Shown here piece by piece: positions 1 to 6,645 of a stretch of 14,205 nucleotides of DNA (within the stretch, counting starts at the first letter, position 1; each line of letters begins with the position of its first letter). This stretch comes from an uncultured Flavobacteriales bacterium. Its GTDB lineage: Bacteria; Bacteroidota; Bacteroidia; Flavobacteriales_D; Sanyastnellaceae. The notes below the pieces were generated by a model. That model ran no database searches and was not told where the DNA came from. It saw only the letters and a list, made by a program, of their open reading frames with translations. The translations under genes and the position numbers were made by a program. The stretch is taken from contig CAJXOV010000007.1 in assembly GCA_913057815.1 (NCBI GenBank), positions 1 through 14,205 of the forward strand, given 5' to 3'.

Positions 1-48
1 CGAGATGTAGAGAGGTCTCGTGGGCTCGGAGATGTGTATAAGAGACAG
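1..48 (+). other. Nextera adapter and index (sequencing artefact)
   Basis: Not genomic. Bases 1-6 match the end of the Illumina P7 primer, 7-14 (GTAGAGAG) an i7 index, 15-29 the Nextera read-2 adapter, and 30-48 the 19-bp Tn5 mosaic end (AGATGTGTATAAGAGACAG). Bases 4-48 are the exact reverse complement of the window's last 45 bases. Adapter identity is from memory of the standard kit sequence; the match is complete. Confidence 0.98.
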
Positions 49-119
49 AAATGTAATAGTGCATAACTAGAGATTTAAGTTTTCAACGGACTAATTATTG
101 ACAATTTCTTAACCAATTG

Positions 120-147
120 TTAATAGTGTTGTAATTACACTTATTAA
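120..147. other. Stem-loop downstream of aat, possible weak terminator
   Basis: TTAATAGTGT (120-129) pairs with ACACTTATTAA (137-147) with one bulged T and a 7-nt loop. It lies 27 bp beyond the aat stop codon on the minus strand. The stem is AT-rich and has no long T-run, so a terminator role is only a guess. A second small dyad, TCACT..AGTGA, lies at 151-166. Confidence 0.3.
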
Positions 148-173
148 CAGTCACTTGGCTTAGTGAATTAATC

Positions 174-842
174 TTAAAAATCTGTGGATTTCCTGTTTTT
201 TAATGACTTATACAGTGTATTTAAAAAGTCTGCCCTTGGAATTTCCCTCGATCCTAAGCTTTCTAGGTGCGGATTGGTGATTTGACAGTCGATTAATTCG
301 TATCCTTTTTCGATAAGACGTTCGGTTAATTTTATCATAGCTATTTTAGAAGCATTGCTACGCTTAGTAAACATACTTTCACCACAGAAAATATCACCCA
401 TGGTTAATCCATACAAACCACCCACCAACTCATCGTTATAATAAGTTTCAGCGCTGTGAGCTATTCCCATATTATGAAGTTCAGTATATGTCAGTATAAA
501 TTCTTCAGTTATCCATGAGCCTTCTTGATCGGCTCGGATGAGCTGACAGTTTTTAATGACGCTAGAAAAATCAGTGTTAAATCGAACTTCATAACCTGGT
601 TTTCGAAGCTCCTGCTTCATGCTTTTAGAAATTTTTAATTCATTAGGAAAAATAACTGCACGCATAGGAGGTGACCACCAAAGTGGCGGGTCTTCTTCAT
701 TAAACCATGGGAAAATGCCATTTTCATATGCTAGAAGTAATCGTTCTATTTGAAGATCTCCACCTACGGCCAATAATCCATCTTCAGCTGCTAAAGAAGG
801 ATGAGGAAATGATATGTCGTCACTTAAACTATAAACGGGCAC
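174..842 (-). CDS. aat: Leucyl/phenylalanyl-tRNA--protein transferase
   Basis: Cytoplasmic enzyme of the bacterial N-end rule. It moves Leu or Phe from aminoacyl-tRNA to proteins with N-terminal Lys or Arg, marking them for ClpS/ClpAP. The 222 residues are normal for the family and carry its signatures in order: GLLAVGGDL (22-30), NGIFPWF (41-47), WWSPPMRAVI (55-64), AHSAE (128-132) followed by ELVGGLYG, GESMF (154-158), and DCQITNPHLESLG (185-197). The start is GTG at 842; an in-frame TAA lies four codons upstream and no ATG intervenes, so MPVYSL is the likely N-terminus. It diverges from the NUDIX gene with only 28 bp between start codons, so the two promoters must overlap or lie inside the neighbouring coding regions. 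Confidence 0.96.
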   Translation of the reverse strand: MPVYSLSDDISFPHPSLAAEDGLLAVGGDLQIERLLLAYENGIFPWFNEEDPPLWWSPPMRAVIFPNELKISKSMKQELRKPGYEVRFNTDFSSVIKNCQLIRADQEGSWITEEFILTYTELHNMGIAHSAETYYNDELVGGLYGLTMGDIFCGESMFTKRSNASKIAMIKLTERLIEKGYELIDCQITNPHLESLGSREIPRADFLNTLYKSLKNRKSTDF

Positions 843-870
843 TTTTGATGATTACTTTTAGCCTCGAAAG

Positions 871-1512
871 ATGGAATTAATAGACGATTTAAAAAAGAGA
901 TTCGAGAAAAAATTACCTGCAGAAAAAGCTCATAGTACTTTAATGAATTATGATAGAAAGACTGCCGCGGAAATTTTAAGAGATAAAGAACATGTAAAAG
1001 AGAGTGCCGTCCTTTGTCTATTATTCAGAATAAACGAGGAGTGGAATTTCTATCTGATGCTCAGAAACTCCTATAAAGGGGTGCACAGTGCTCAAGTGGG
1101 TTTCCCTGGAGGTAAGAGAGAAGAGAATGATAAAAACTTCATAGAAACTGCTTTAAGAGAAGCCAATGAAGAGCTAGGAATAAAGTCCTCGGAAGTAGAA
1201 ATTATAGGAGAGCTTTCTACCATGTATATACCGCCCAGTAATTTTTTGGTTTATCCATATGTGGCAGTGGCGTTGAATGATCAGGAGATTATTCCTGATC
1301 CAATAGAAGTGAAAGAGGTTATTCATGCCAAGCTCAGTGATATTTTAAAAGAGGACGCAGTATCAGAATCTAAAGTAGAAGTGAGCGGTGGGAGTGAGAG
1401 AATGAAGGTGAAGCATTACACGATTGATGGGCATATAGTATGGGGTGCTACTGGAATGATGCTGGCAGAATTAGCACATATTATCAAAGAAACGGGTTAT
1501 AAATCTAAATAG
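871..1512 (+). CDS. NUDIX hydrolase, CoA pyrophosphatase-like
   Basis: The 213-residue protein carries a NUDIX box: GFPGGK (77-82) leads to the catalytic helix REANEELGI (96-104), whose glutamates bind the metal. The segment just before it (RNSYKGVHSAQVGFPGG) resembles the extra signature of the CoA-diphosphatase subfamily (NudL, NUDT7/8 type), including the one-residue-longer spacing between the GG and the RE helix than in the generic NUDIX box. Such enzymes cleave CoA or CoA esters to phosphopantetheine plus 3',5'-ADP. ATG at 871 is the first start after an in-frame TAG at 859. Only near-consensus promoter elements (CACTTTTG at 840-847, TACTTTTA at 853-860) are visible in the short gap shared with aat. 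Substrate is inferred from motif similarity. Confidence 0.88.
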   Translation: MELIDDLKKRFEKKLPAEKAHSTLMNYDRKTAAEILRDKEHVKESAVLCLLFRINEEWNFYLMLRNSYKGVHSAQVGFPGGKREENDKNFIETALREANEELGIKSSEVEIIGELSTMYIPPSNFLVYPYVAVALNDQEIIPDPIEVKEVIHAKLSDILKEDAVSESKVEVSGGSERMKVKHYTIDGHIVWGATGMMLAELAHIIKETGYKSK

Positions 1513-1518
1513 CAGAAT

Positions 1519-1526
1519 TATATTTG
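1519..1526 (+). promoter_or_regulatory. Bacteroidetes -7 promoter element TATATTTG
   Basis: TATATTTG fits the TAnnTTTG consensus of the Bacteroidetes primary sigma factor and lies 25 bp before the ATG at 1552, just after the NUDIX stop codon. No clear TTG -33 box is visible at the usual 17-23 bp upstream. A start near 1531 would give a leader of about 20 nt. Confidence 0.55.
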
Positions 1527-1551
1527 TACCCACTTCTATGAAACACAGATA

Positions 1552-2085
1552 ATGATCGAAGAAAAAAAAGGAACAAATAATACGCTTAAGACAGAATTAT
1601 TTAGTTCAGATGAGAAAGTGGTTTTGGCTGCTTTGGCTAAAATTAGTGAAGACGGAAGCCGAGATATGGTAGCTCCTGTAATTGAGCTATTGGCTCATAG
1701 TGATTCTGATGATGTAAAGAACGAAGTACTGAGACAACTGTCAGAGTTGAAAATAGGGGACATGGAAGATCTTTTTGTAGATAAGCTTCAGTTAGAAGAA
1801 TTTGCGCCTTATCAGCAGCAGTTAGTAGCTTGTATGTGGAGCAGTGGAATGAATCCTACTGATGATCTTCATGTTTTTTCTAAACTAGCAGTAGAAGGTG
1901 ATTACATGACAGCTTTAGAAGTTCTTACACTTTTAGAGAATATGGAGGGACCGTTTGATAATGAGTCTTTAATTGATGCTTTTCATGATGTGAGTGAATA
2001 CATAGAAGAAGCTCCAGAAGGAGATCATAAGTTAGATTTGGTAAAGAGTATTTATGAAATCTTACATGCATTTCAGGAGATCTAA
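1552..2085 (+). CDS. HEAT-like helical repeat protein, function unknown
   Basis: A soluble acidic 177-residue protein with no signal peptide or membrane segment. It is built of paired amphipathic helices: VVLAALAKISEDG, MVAPVIELLAHSDSDD, VKNEVLRQLSEL, then further pairs to the end. This pattern, with the D/N-rich turns, resembles HEAT repeats, which usually bind proteins, so a scaffold role is an inference. I do not recognise a named family. ATG at 1552 is the only plausible start. A four-codon ATG (1538..1552: M-K-H-R-stop) ends in TAATG overlapping this start, which may be chance. The preceding TATATTTG suggests its own promoter, and a strong terminator follows 36 bp after the stop. Confidence 0.8.
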   Translation: MIEEKKGTNNTLKTELFSSDEKVVLAALAKISEDGSRDMVAPVIELLAHSDSDDVKNEVLRQLSELKIGDMEDLFVDKLQLEEFAPYQQQLVACMWSSGMNPTDDLHVFSKLAVEGDYMTALEVLTLLENMEGPFDNESLIDAFHDVSEYIEEAPEGDHKLDLVKSIYEILHAFQEI

Positions 2086-2121
2086 TCCAGAAGTGCTTAA
2101 CAAAATCGAATAGAAAGTTTT

Positions 2122-2164
2122 AAAAACAAATAGCCAAACTAGTAAAGTTTGGCTATTTGTTTTT
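2122..2164. terminator. Strong bidirectional hairpin terminator
   Basis: A perfect 19-bp stem (2122-2140 with 2146-2164) encloses a 5-nt loop (AGTAA). The right arm ends in TTTGTTTTTG and the left arm begins AAAAACAAA, so each strand gives a hairpin with a U-rich end. It lies between convergent genes: the HEAT-like gene from the left and the T9SS-domain reading frame from the right, whose stop is at 2168. Confidence 0.92.
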
Positions 2165-2167
2165 GTT

Positions 2168-2557
2168 CTAATTCTTAATGATTTTCTTGGTCAGGATAAT
2201 GCCGTTTTCTTCTAATATGTGAACGATATAAACTCCTGGTTTTAAAAAGGAAGTATTTATGAAATCAACATTGTTAGCGTTGCAAACTCTCTTCCCTGTT
2301 AAATCTAAGATTCTTATTTCTTGTGCCTTTTTATTTGAACTGATGTGAAGAATATCTTTTACAGGATTAGGATAAATAGACAAAGAATTTTCGGCTGTTT
2401 CATATATAGAAACAGAGCTACCAAATTCATCAGCTCCGAGAGAGCAATTTAACTTATGGGATTCAGAACTTTTTAGAGATTCAGACTTATTCGTAAAGGT
2501 TATACACTTCAGAAAACACTCCTTCAGAAACGTTATGGTAGCAAAACTGTGTGCCAT
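2168..2557 (-). CDS. T9SS type A sorting domain, out-of-frame 3' part of the upstream lipoprotein gene
   Basis: Residues 57-129 form a Por secretion C-terminal sorting domain: NSLSIYPNPVKDILHIS, an IRILDLTGKRV strand, then LKPGVYIVHI and a Lys-rich end. This domain normally directs a cargo through the type IX secretion system to the cell surface. Here the frame has no signal peptide: the ATG at 2557 is preceded directly by an in-frame TAG and the first 25 residues are just a shifted reading of the upstream gene. It overlaps that gene by 71 bp in the +1 frame. Removing one T from the CCTTTACG run (plus-strand A-run 2495-2497) fuses the two into a single 396-residue protein with a natural-looking join (VYNL-TNKSES). 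I read it as the detached tail of the upstream gene, not an independent gene. Confidence 0.7.
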   Translation of the reverse strand: MAHSFATITFLKECFLKCITFTNKSESLKSSESHKLNCSLGADEFGSSVSIYETAENSLSIYPNPVKDILHISSNKKAQEIRILDLTGKRVCNANNVDFINTSFLKPGVYIVHILEENGIILTKKIIKN

Positions 2558-3359
2558 CTAAACTGAAAAAGATCTCTTGAATAGTATTTGGTTTTACATA
2601 TCTACATGCTGCACCTACAGCATCAAAAGGGATTAAGCCATCTTGGCCATTACAGTTGTTTTCTGCGGTCCAATTAGAGATTTCATAAGAAGGTTCAAAT
2701 GAGCCATAAGGGGAGAAGTAACTAACGATTTCATCACCATTGGCATCTATCATCCAGTAATAATCATAATCTGCCATGGCATCAAAGCAGGAAGAATTAG
2801 GATAGCTGAAATTCCACATAGCTTCTATTCCAGAAAAAGGGATGCTGTCATCTCCCCACTCACTTAAGTTATTGGTAGAGCCACTGAAATTTAAGAAATC
2901 ATCATCGTCAAAAGAGCCAGAAGCATTAGCTACGTCAAATGTTCCTGAAGTGTATTCATCACCATCCTCATTAATGATGTAAAACCTATTTTGGTTGATA
3001 ACCATCCCTGCTGTAATAGTTGAAAATGGACAATTTTCTAGAAAATGATTGTTTTGAGATAGGTCATACTCAGCCATTATCTGTTGGTCTTCAAACCAAG
3101 CAAATTTGGTCCCTTCCAAATTAAAGAGAACTAAGATATCTTCAGTAAGGTTTATGGCTGCACCTACACCTTCTCCATCAAAAATATTAGCCCAATCTTG
3201 AAATTCTGTAGGAAGGAGGATGGTTTCTAACGAATCATGAGTAGTAGTGTCACATTCTACTACAGTGTAATATTCGTTAGTGATGTTGTCAGCGGGTTTT
3301 TCTTTTTTACAGGCAAAAAGAAGAGTAGAGAGGATTAAAAGTGTGATTAAATTTTTCAT
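2487..3359 (-). CDS. Repeat-containing lipoprotein (four propeller-like units), probably frameshifted near its 3' end
   Basis: The N-terminus is a lipoprotein signal, with hydrophobic residues 4-15 and lipobox LFAC (Cys17) followed by KKEK. The mature part is acidic and made of four related units, about 60-112, 113-175, 176-245 and 246-290. Units open with a small-residue strand (GVGAAI, TITAGM, GIEAMW, AVGAAC), continue with an aromatic strand around a G-turn (NLEGTKF, NEDGDEY, DANGDEI, SLDGTQF), and the first three close with NCPF, SIPF and LIPF. Four such units suggest a hemopexin-like or related beta-propeller; this is inferred from the pattern, not a recognised family. Unit 4 stops at TAA (2487-2489) without its closing strand, which continues in the next frame with a T9SS tail. 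A lipobox plus T9SS tail in one protein would be unusual. It lies 90 bp downstream of the HTH gene and no clear promoter is seen in that gap. Confidence 0.8.
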   Translation of the reverse strand: MKNLITLLILSTLLFACKKEKPADNITNEYYTVVECDTTTHDSLETILLPTEFQDWANIFDGEGVGAAINLTEDILVLFNLEGTKFAWFEDQQIMAEYDLSQNNHFLENCPFSTITAGMVINQNRFYIINEDGDEYTSGTFDVANASGSFDDDDFLNFSGSTNNLSEWGDDSIPFSGIEAMWNFSYPNSSCFDAMADYDYYWMIDANGDEIVSYFSPYGSFEPSYEISNWTAENNCNGQDGLIPFDAVGAACRYVKPNTIQEIFFSLDGTQFCYHNVSEGVFSEVYNLYE

Positions 3360-3449
3360 TTTTAAATAAAATTTTGGTTGTAGGTTTCTTGTTCCTTAAC
3401 TGTGATGGCAAGGATTAGAATGAATTAATAATTGTTTTTATTTGATTAG

Positions 3450-3992
3450 TTAGTTGGTGTACAGCGCGTCTTCAAGAGAGTCTGCTGAGTTTAAGTTCAT
3501 TTTTTTTCTGAGTCTAAAGCGGGCCTTTTTTACTCCTTCATCAGAGACATTTAAAACAGAAGCCATTTCTTTTATTGTAAGATTCATTTGAATAAGAGCT
3601 ATAAGTTTAATGTCTGATGAAGAAATTTCATATTTGTCCTTAAGGCTCAGAAAGTATTCTCTGTTTAAATACTCATAATCTCTAGTAAACTTTTTCCAAT
3701 GAGTAGTGTCTTTTAGGTTTTCATCAATTCTTTTGACCAACCTAATAGGAGCTTTCTTTTCAAGTGGAGTAGAAGAGAGGATTCTTTTTATATTTTCAAG
3801 CATATGATTTCTTTCTCCCAACTGAAGAGCAAGTGTTCTAATGCTAATTTCTTTTCTGTTAATCTCTTGAGCATGTTCTGTTTTTAGAAAGTTCATTCTT
3901 TCTTTTTCTGTTCTTTTTCTCTGATTGATGATCAAGTAGTACGCTATTCCGAGAATAATTAATGCGGTCAATATGAAAAGGTAAACGAGCAT
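3450..3992 (-). CDS. Membrane-tethered LuxR-like HTH protein
   Basis: The 180-residue protein has one N-terminal transmembrane helix (about 2-22), then QRKRTEKER, so by the positive-inside rule the rest is cytoplasmic. A charged coiled coil (about 25-75) leads to a C-terminal module starting at HWKKFTRDYEYLNREYF, then a helix-turn-helix (about 124-165: SSSDIKLIALIQMNLTIKE, MASVLNVSDEGVKKARFRL, RKK). This end matches the LuxR-like domain that closes the TPR or triple-tyrosine sensor regulators common in Bacteroidetes, but the large sensor part is missing. The ATG at 3992 lies 10 bp after the fibre gene stop, so it is probably the last gene of that operon. It may regulate the operon, perhaps through the GGAC array upstream, but nothing in the sequence shows this directly. 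Confidence 0.82.
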   Translation of the reverse strand: MLVYLFILTALIILGIAYYLIINQRKRTEKERMNFLKTEHAQEINRKEISIRTLALQLGERNHMLENIKRILSSTPLEKKAPIRLVKRIDENLKDTTHWKKFTRDYEYLNREYFLSLKDKYEISSSDIKLIALIQMNLTIKEMASVLNVSDEGVKKARFRLRKKMNLNSADSLEDALYTN

Positions 3993-4002
3993 AATAGACA
4001 GA

Positions 4003-5973
4003 TTAAAAGTTAGCTTTTAGGGCATAATTGTAAGTTTGAATAGTCTCTTGAATTACTTTTTCCTTAAACTCCTCATCATAAAATAGTTTGGAAAGCAGTG
4101 GGTCATTGATCACATCTATTCCTTGTTCTATCATAAGGTCTTCTGTCATTTTCAGCGCTTCTTCTACTAATTCTCTATCTATGGTTTCTGGTCTTTCGTA
4201 CGTATCGTAAACACCACTTCTAATGTCTTTTTCTTTGGAAATTATCTCTGAAATAATTTGAGCATCTGAATTGTTAAAGTCAGTAGGAGTAGATTCTCCT
4301 TTTTCTAAGGCAGTTATTCTAGAGTTCAATAATTCGAAACTAGATTTTATTTGGCTAATTTCTTTTTGTTGACGTGCTACTACTTTTGCTAAGTCATTAT
4401 AGTTTAATCCGATAGAAATATTTATTCTTGAAATACCTTCAGTTTTTTTTACACCGCTCCATGCTATTCCCACTATCTTAGAGTACTGTTCTAAAGTTAT
4501 TTCTTTAGCAGAAACTCCCACGGCTATTCCATCATTATTTCCTGAAGGGATGATGTAATCTCCTATCTCCACTTCACCAAATACTTTTACAGGAACCTGT
4601 CCCATAAAAGCTACTTTTTCATAAGGTTTGGTATCAGCATCTTCAGGCATGTTTCCGAGCATAGCTGGTTTAGTAGAAACTACTAGGATTTGGCTGGCTC
4701 CGGTTAAGTCTAAGGTGATTTTTCCTCCAATAACGCCTACTACATCTCCTGCTGTGATTATTTCATCTGTTATGAGTTGTTCTAGGTATTCAGCATAATC
4801 TGCACTACCAGAAGCGTATGTAACACCTGTGTTTTCTGCTATGTAATTATCATAAAGAGCTGCATCTGCTATTACAAAAGCTACATTGGCCGTGGCTATA
4901 ACTATGTCAGACCAACTAGGAGGGCAGGTAACTACTCCTACTCCAGCGCACACCTGCACGCCTAATAAGGCAGTGGCCAAGTTGGCTCCAGCATTGGCTC
5001 CGGCTAATCCATACTTGGTAAGGTTGTAAATGTATTCTGGCGAAGTATATACTTCCTCCAGTGTTTCTCCTTCTATTCTGCCTCTGACATTGCCATTCGA
5101 ATCGAAAAAAGAGATGAAGTTATTTCCACTATCGGGTAGTCCGTCTGTTACTTTAATAGCTATTCCGTGCGTGCTTCCTTCTACTCTAAGTGGATAGGCG
5201 TCATAGGAAGATTGGCCTCCAGATTCTTGTGTTTTAATAGTTACTTGGTCATTAAAACAAGATGTGGAATTGGCCGTAAACGTTCCATTTAAAATAGTTT
5301 CACCTTCACTGGTAACTGTTCCTGAAAATGTAGCTGGATTCTGACCTACCACATTAAATTCCCCATTTATATCTGTAGATCCATTTACGCTTAATGAATT
5401 ATTTAGAATACTAGCACCTTCTACCGTTAGAGTTTGGTTAAGCTGGGTGCTTCCATTTACTATTAAATCCTCTAAAGTAGATTCTTCGAATACGTTTAAT
5501 GTGTTATTCAATGTGGTAGCTCCATCTACATCTAAAGTTTGAGTAGCTATAATATTTCTGTGGTAAGCATAAGGAACGAAAAGCAGGTTTTGTCTGCTTA
5601 GTTCTTCTAATTCTGATCCGCCATATGCTAAATCTATGATTAAAAATTTAGCCTCTCCGTTCCAGTTTATTTCGTTAAAATTTCCGGGACTCTCGTTACT
5701 GTTCAATCCTTGGCCAATAATTACATTCACCATCCCGAAAGGATCTGTCGTAGTCAATTGGCTCTCTTGGTATTCTATGTTTTGTCCAGGATCTTCGATG
5801 GTGAACCGGAGAGTGATTTCTGTTTCGGCTAAGAAGTTTCCTCCTACATCCATTCCTGGAATTTCCAGAGGGTTTTTGTCCAGTATTACAGCTTGATAGC
5901 TCATTCCATCGGATTGTGCTGAAGCATTAGTAATCCAGATAAAAATTACTAATAGTGCGAGTATATGTTTCAT
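4003..5973 (-). CDS. Secreted fibre protein with Peptidase_G2/intramolecular-chaperone-like region
   Basis: A Sec signal peptide (MKHILALL..NASA, cleavage about 19/20) precedes five regions. First is an N-terminal beta domain (about 24-145, starting MSYQAVILD and ending LLFVPYAYHR). Second are beta-fibre repeats (about 145-245) of the form G-x-T/S-x-L-N-x-x-L-x-V. Third is a segment around ISFFDSNGNVRGRIEGE (288-304). Fourth is an Ala/Gly-rich hydrophobic stretch (about 322-375) with two Cys. Fifth is a region SGSADYAEYLE..GDVVGV..VVSTKPAMLGN..EKVAFMGQVPVKV..GDYIIPSG (about 388-520), resembling the Peptidase_G2 auto-cleaving chaperone domain of phage appendages. A coiled coil (about 524-557) and an acidic helical tail follow. 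It is probably a trimeric surface fibre. The frame also opens at TTG 5982, but ATG at 5973 gives the cleaner signal peptide. There is no T9SS tail or lipobox, so anchoring is unclear. Confidence 0.8.
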   Translation of the reverse strand: MKHILALLVIFIWITNASAQSDGMSYQAVILDKNPLEIPGMDVGGNFLAETEITLRFTIEDPGQNIEYQESQLTTTDPFGMVNVIIGQGLNSNESPGNFNEINWNGEAKFLIIDLAYGGSELEELSRQNLLFVPYAYHRNIIATQTLDVDGATTLNNTLNVFEESTLEDLIVNGSTQLNQTLTVEGASILNNSLSVNGSTDINGEFNVVGQNPATFSGTVTSEGETILNGTFTANSTSCFNDQVTIKTQESGGQSSYDAYPLRVEGSTHGIAIKVTDGLPDSGNNFISFFDSNGNVRGRIEGETLEEVYTSPEYIYNLTKYGLAGANAGANLATALLGVQVCAGVGVVTCPPSWSDIVIATANVAFVIADAALYDNYIAENTGVTYASGSADYAEYLEQLITDEIITAGDVVGVIGGKITLDLTGASQILVVSTKPAMLGNMPEDADTKPYEKVAFMGQVPVKVFGEVEIGDYIIPSGNNDGIAVGVSAKEITLEQYSKIVGIAWSGVKKTEGISRINISIGLNYNDLAKVVARQQKEISQIKSSFELLNSRITALEKGESTPTDFNNSDAQIISEIISKEKDIRSGVYDTYERPETIDRELVEEALKMTEDLMIEQGIDVINDPLLSKLFYDEEFKEKVIQETIQTYNYALKANF

Positions 5974-5992
5974 TTTAAACAAGATTGTGTGG

Positions 5993-6643
5993 TTATTGAA
6001 GTCTTTGATTTCTGCAGTATTTACATCCTTTTATTCCCCATAAAAGTCCTATGCTGAAAGTGCTGGTTTTGAGTTTTAGGGTTTCATCATCGGCTGACTT
6101 TCCGAGTGGATTTCCTTTGCCTAACATGTAGCGTAAAGAGAGAACTACTTTTTCATCCAAGCAGTAATTAGCGCTCAGTCCACCTTTCCAAAAAAGGAAT
6201 GGCTTGTCGAATTGTTCGATTCCTTTGAGGTCGAAAATCTGCTTATTAATAGTTTGTGTTCCTTTTATAAAGAATTGAGGTTCTATGCTTCCTATGGCTA
6301 AAACTCTAATTTTTTTTCTGTTTAAAAACTGATATTCAGGGCTGATTTGTAATCCAGCATAGCTGGTTTTCCATTCGTAAAGATTATCATAGACAGGATC
6401 TGATCCTTGATTGTTATACCTGTTAAATACGAGCCCAGCTCTGAGGTATATCGACTCAGATAGAGTCATTCTATAGCCAAGTGCATAAGAGAAATCAGTT
6501 TCAGAATACAAGTTTTCCAATGCTTCGTTATCTGAATTAGTATAAAGGAATGTGGTGTTTACTCTGCCTATTTCCGACATGAGCTGCTGTGCTTGAATAG
6601 GGTTAAAAAGAAATAGAAAAGTAAAAAGTGTCAAATATTTCAT
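5993..6643 (-). CDS. Outer-membrane beta-barrel protein of the fibre operon
   Basis: The 216 residues begin with a signal peptide (MKYLTLFTFLFLFNPIQA, then QQ). The rest is a series of alternating amphipathic strands rich in Tyr and Phe: INTTFLYTNS-like, FSYALGYRMTL, IYLRAGLVFNRY, YAGLQISPEYQF, KIRVLAIGSIEPQFFIKG, FWKGGLSANYCL, KVVLSLRYMLGKG and STFSIGLLWGI. This is the look of a small (8-10 strand) Bacteroidetes porin-family barrel. The protein does not end with the usual terminal aromatic; after the last strand comes GCKYCRNQRLQ with a CxxC pair, which is odd. The ATG at 6643 follows the stop of the T9SS cargo by 2 bp, so the two are co-transcribed. It could anchor or help export the fibre encoded next, an inference from gene order. 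Confidence 0.8.
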   Translation of the reverse strand: MKYLTLFTFLFLFNPIQAQQLMSEIGRVNTTFLYTNSDNEALENLYSETDFSYALGYRMTLSESIYLRAGLVFNRYNNQGSDPVYDNLYEWKTSYAGLQISPEYQFLNRKKIRVLAIGSIEPQFFIKGTQTINKQIFDLKGIEQFDKPFLFWKGGLSANYCLDEKVVLSLRYMLGKGNPLGKSADDETLKLKTSTFSIGLLWGIKGCKYCRNQRLQ

Positions 6644-6645
6644 AG

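Noticed and set aside
5636..5896. 86-residue plus-strand reading frame
   Set aside because: It lies antisense within the fibre gene, with no signal, motif or promoter; a shadow of the real frame.
4003..5973. Fibre gene as part of a prophage
   Set aside because: No capsid, terminase, integrase or lysis gene is nearby; the signal peptide and envelope-type neighbours point to a host surface system.
5974..5982. TTG start three codons before the fibre gene ATG
   Set aside because: The ATG at 5973 gives MKHILALL, a normal signal peptide start, with adequate spacing from the preceding stop.
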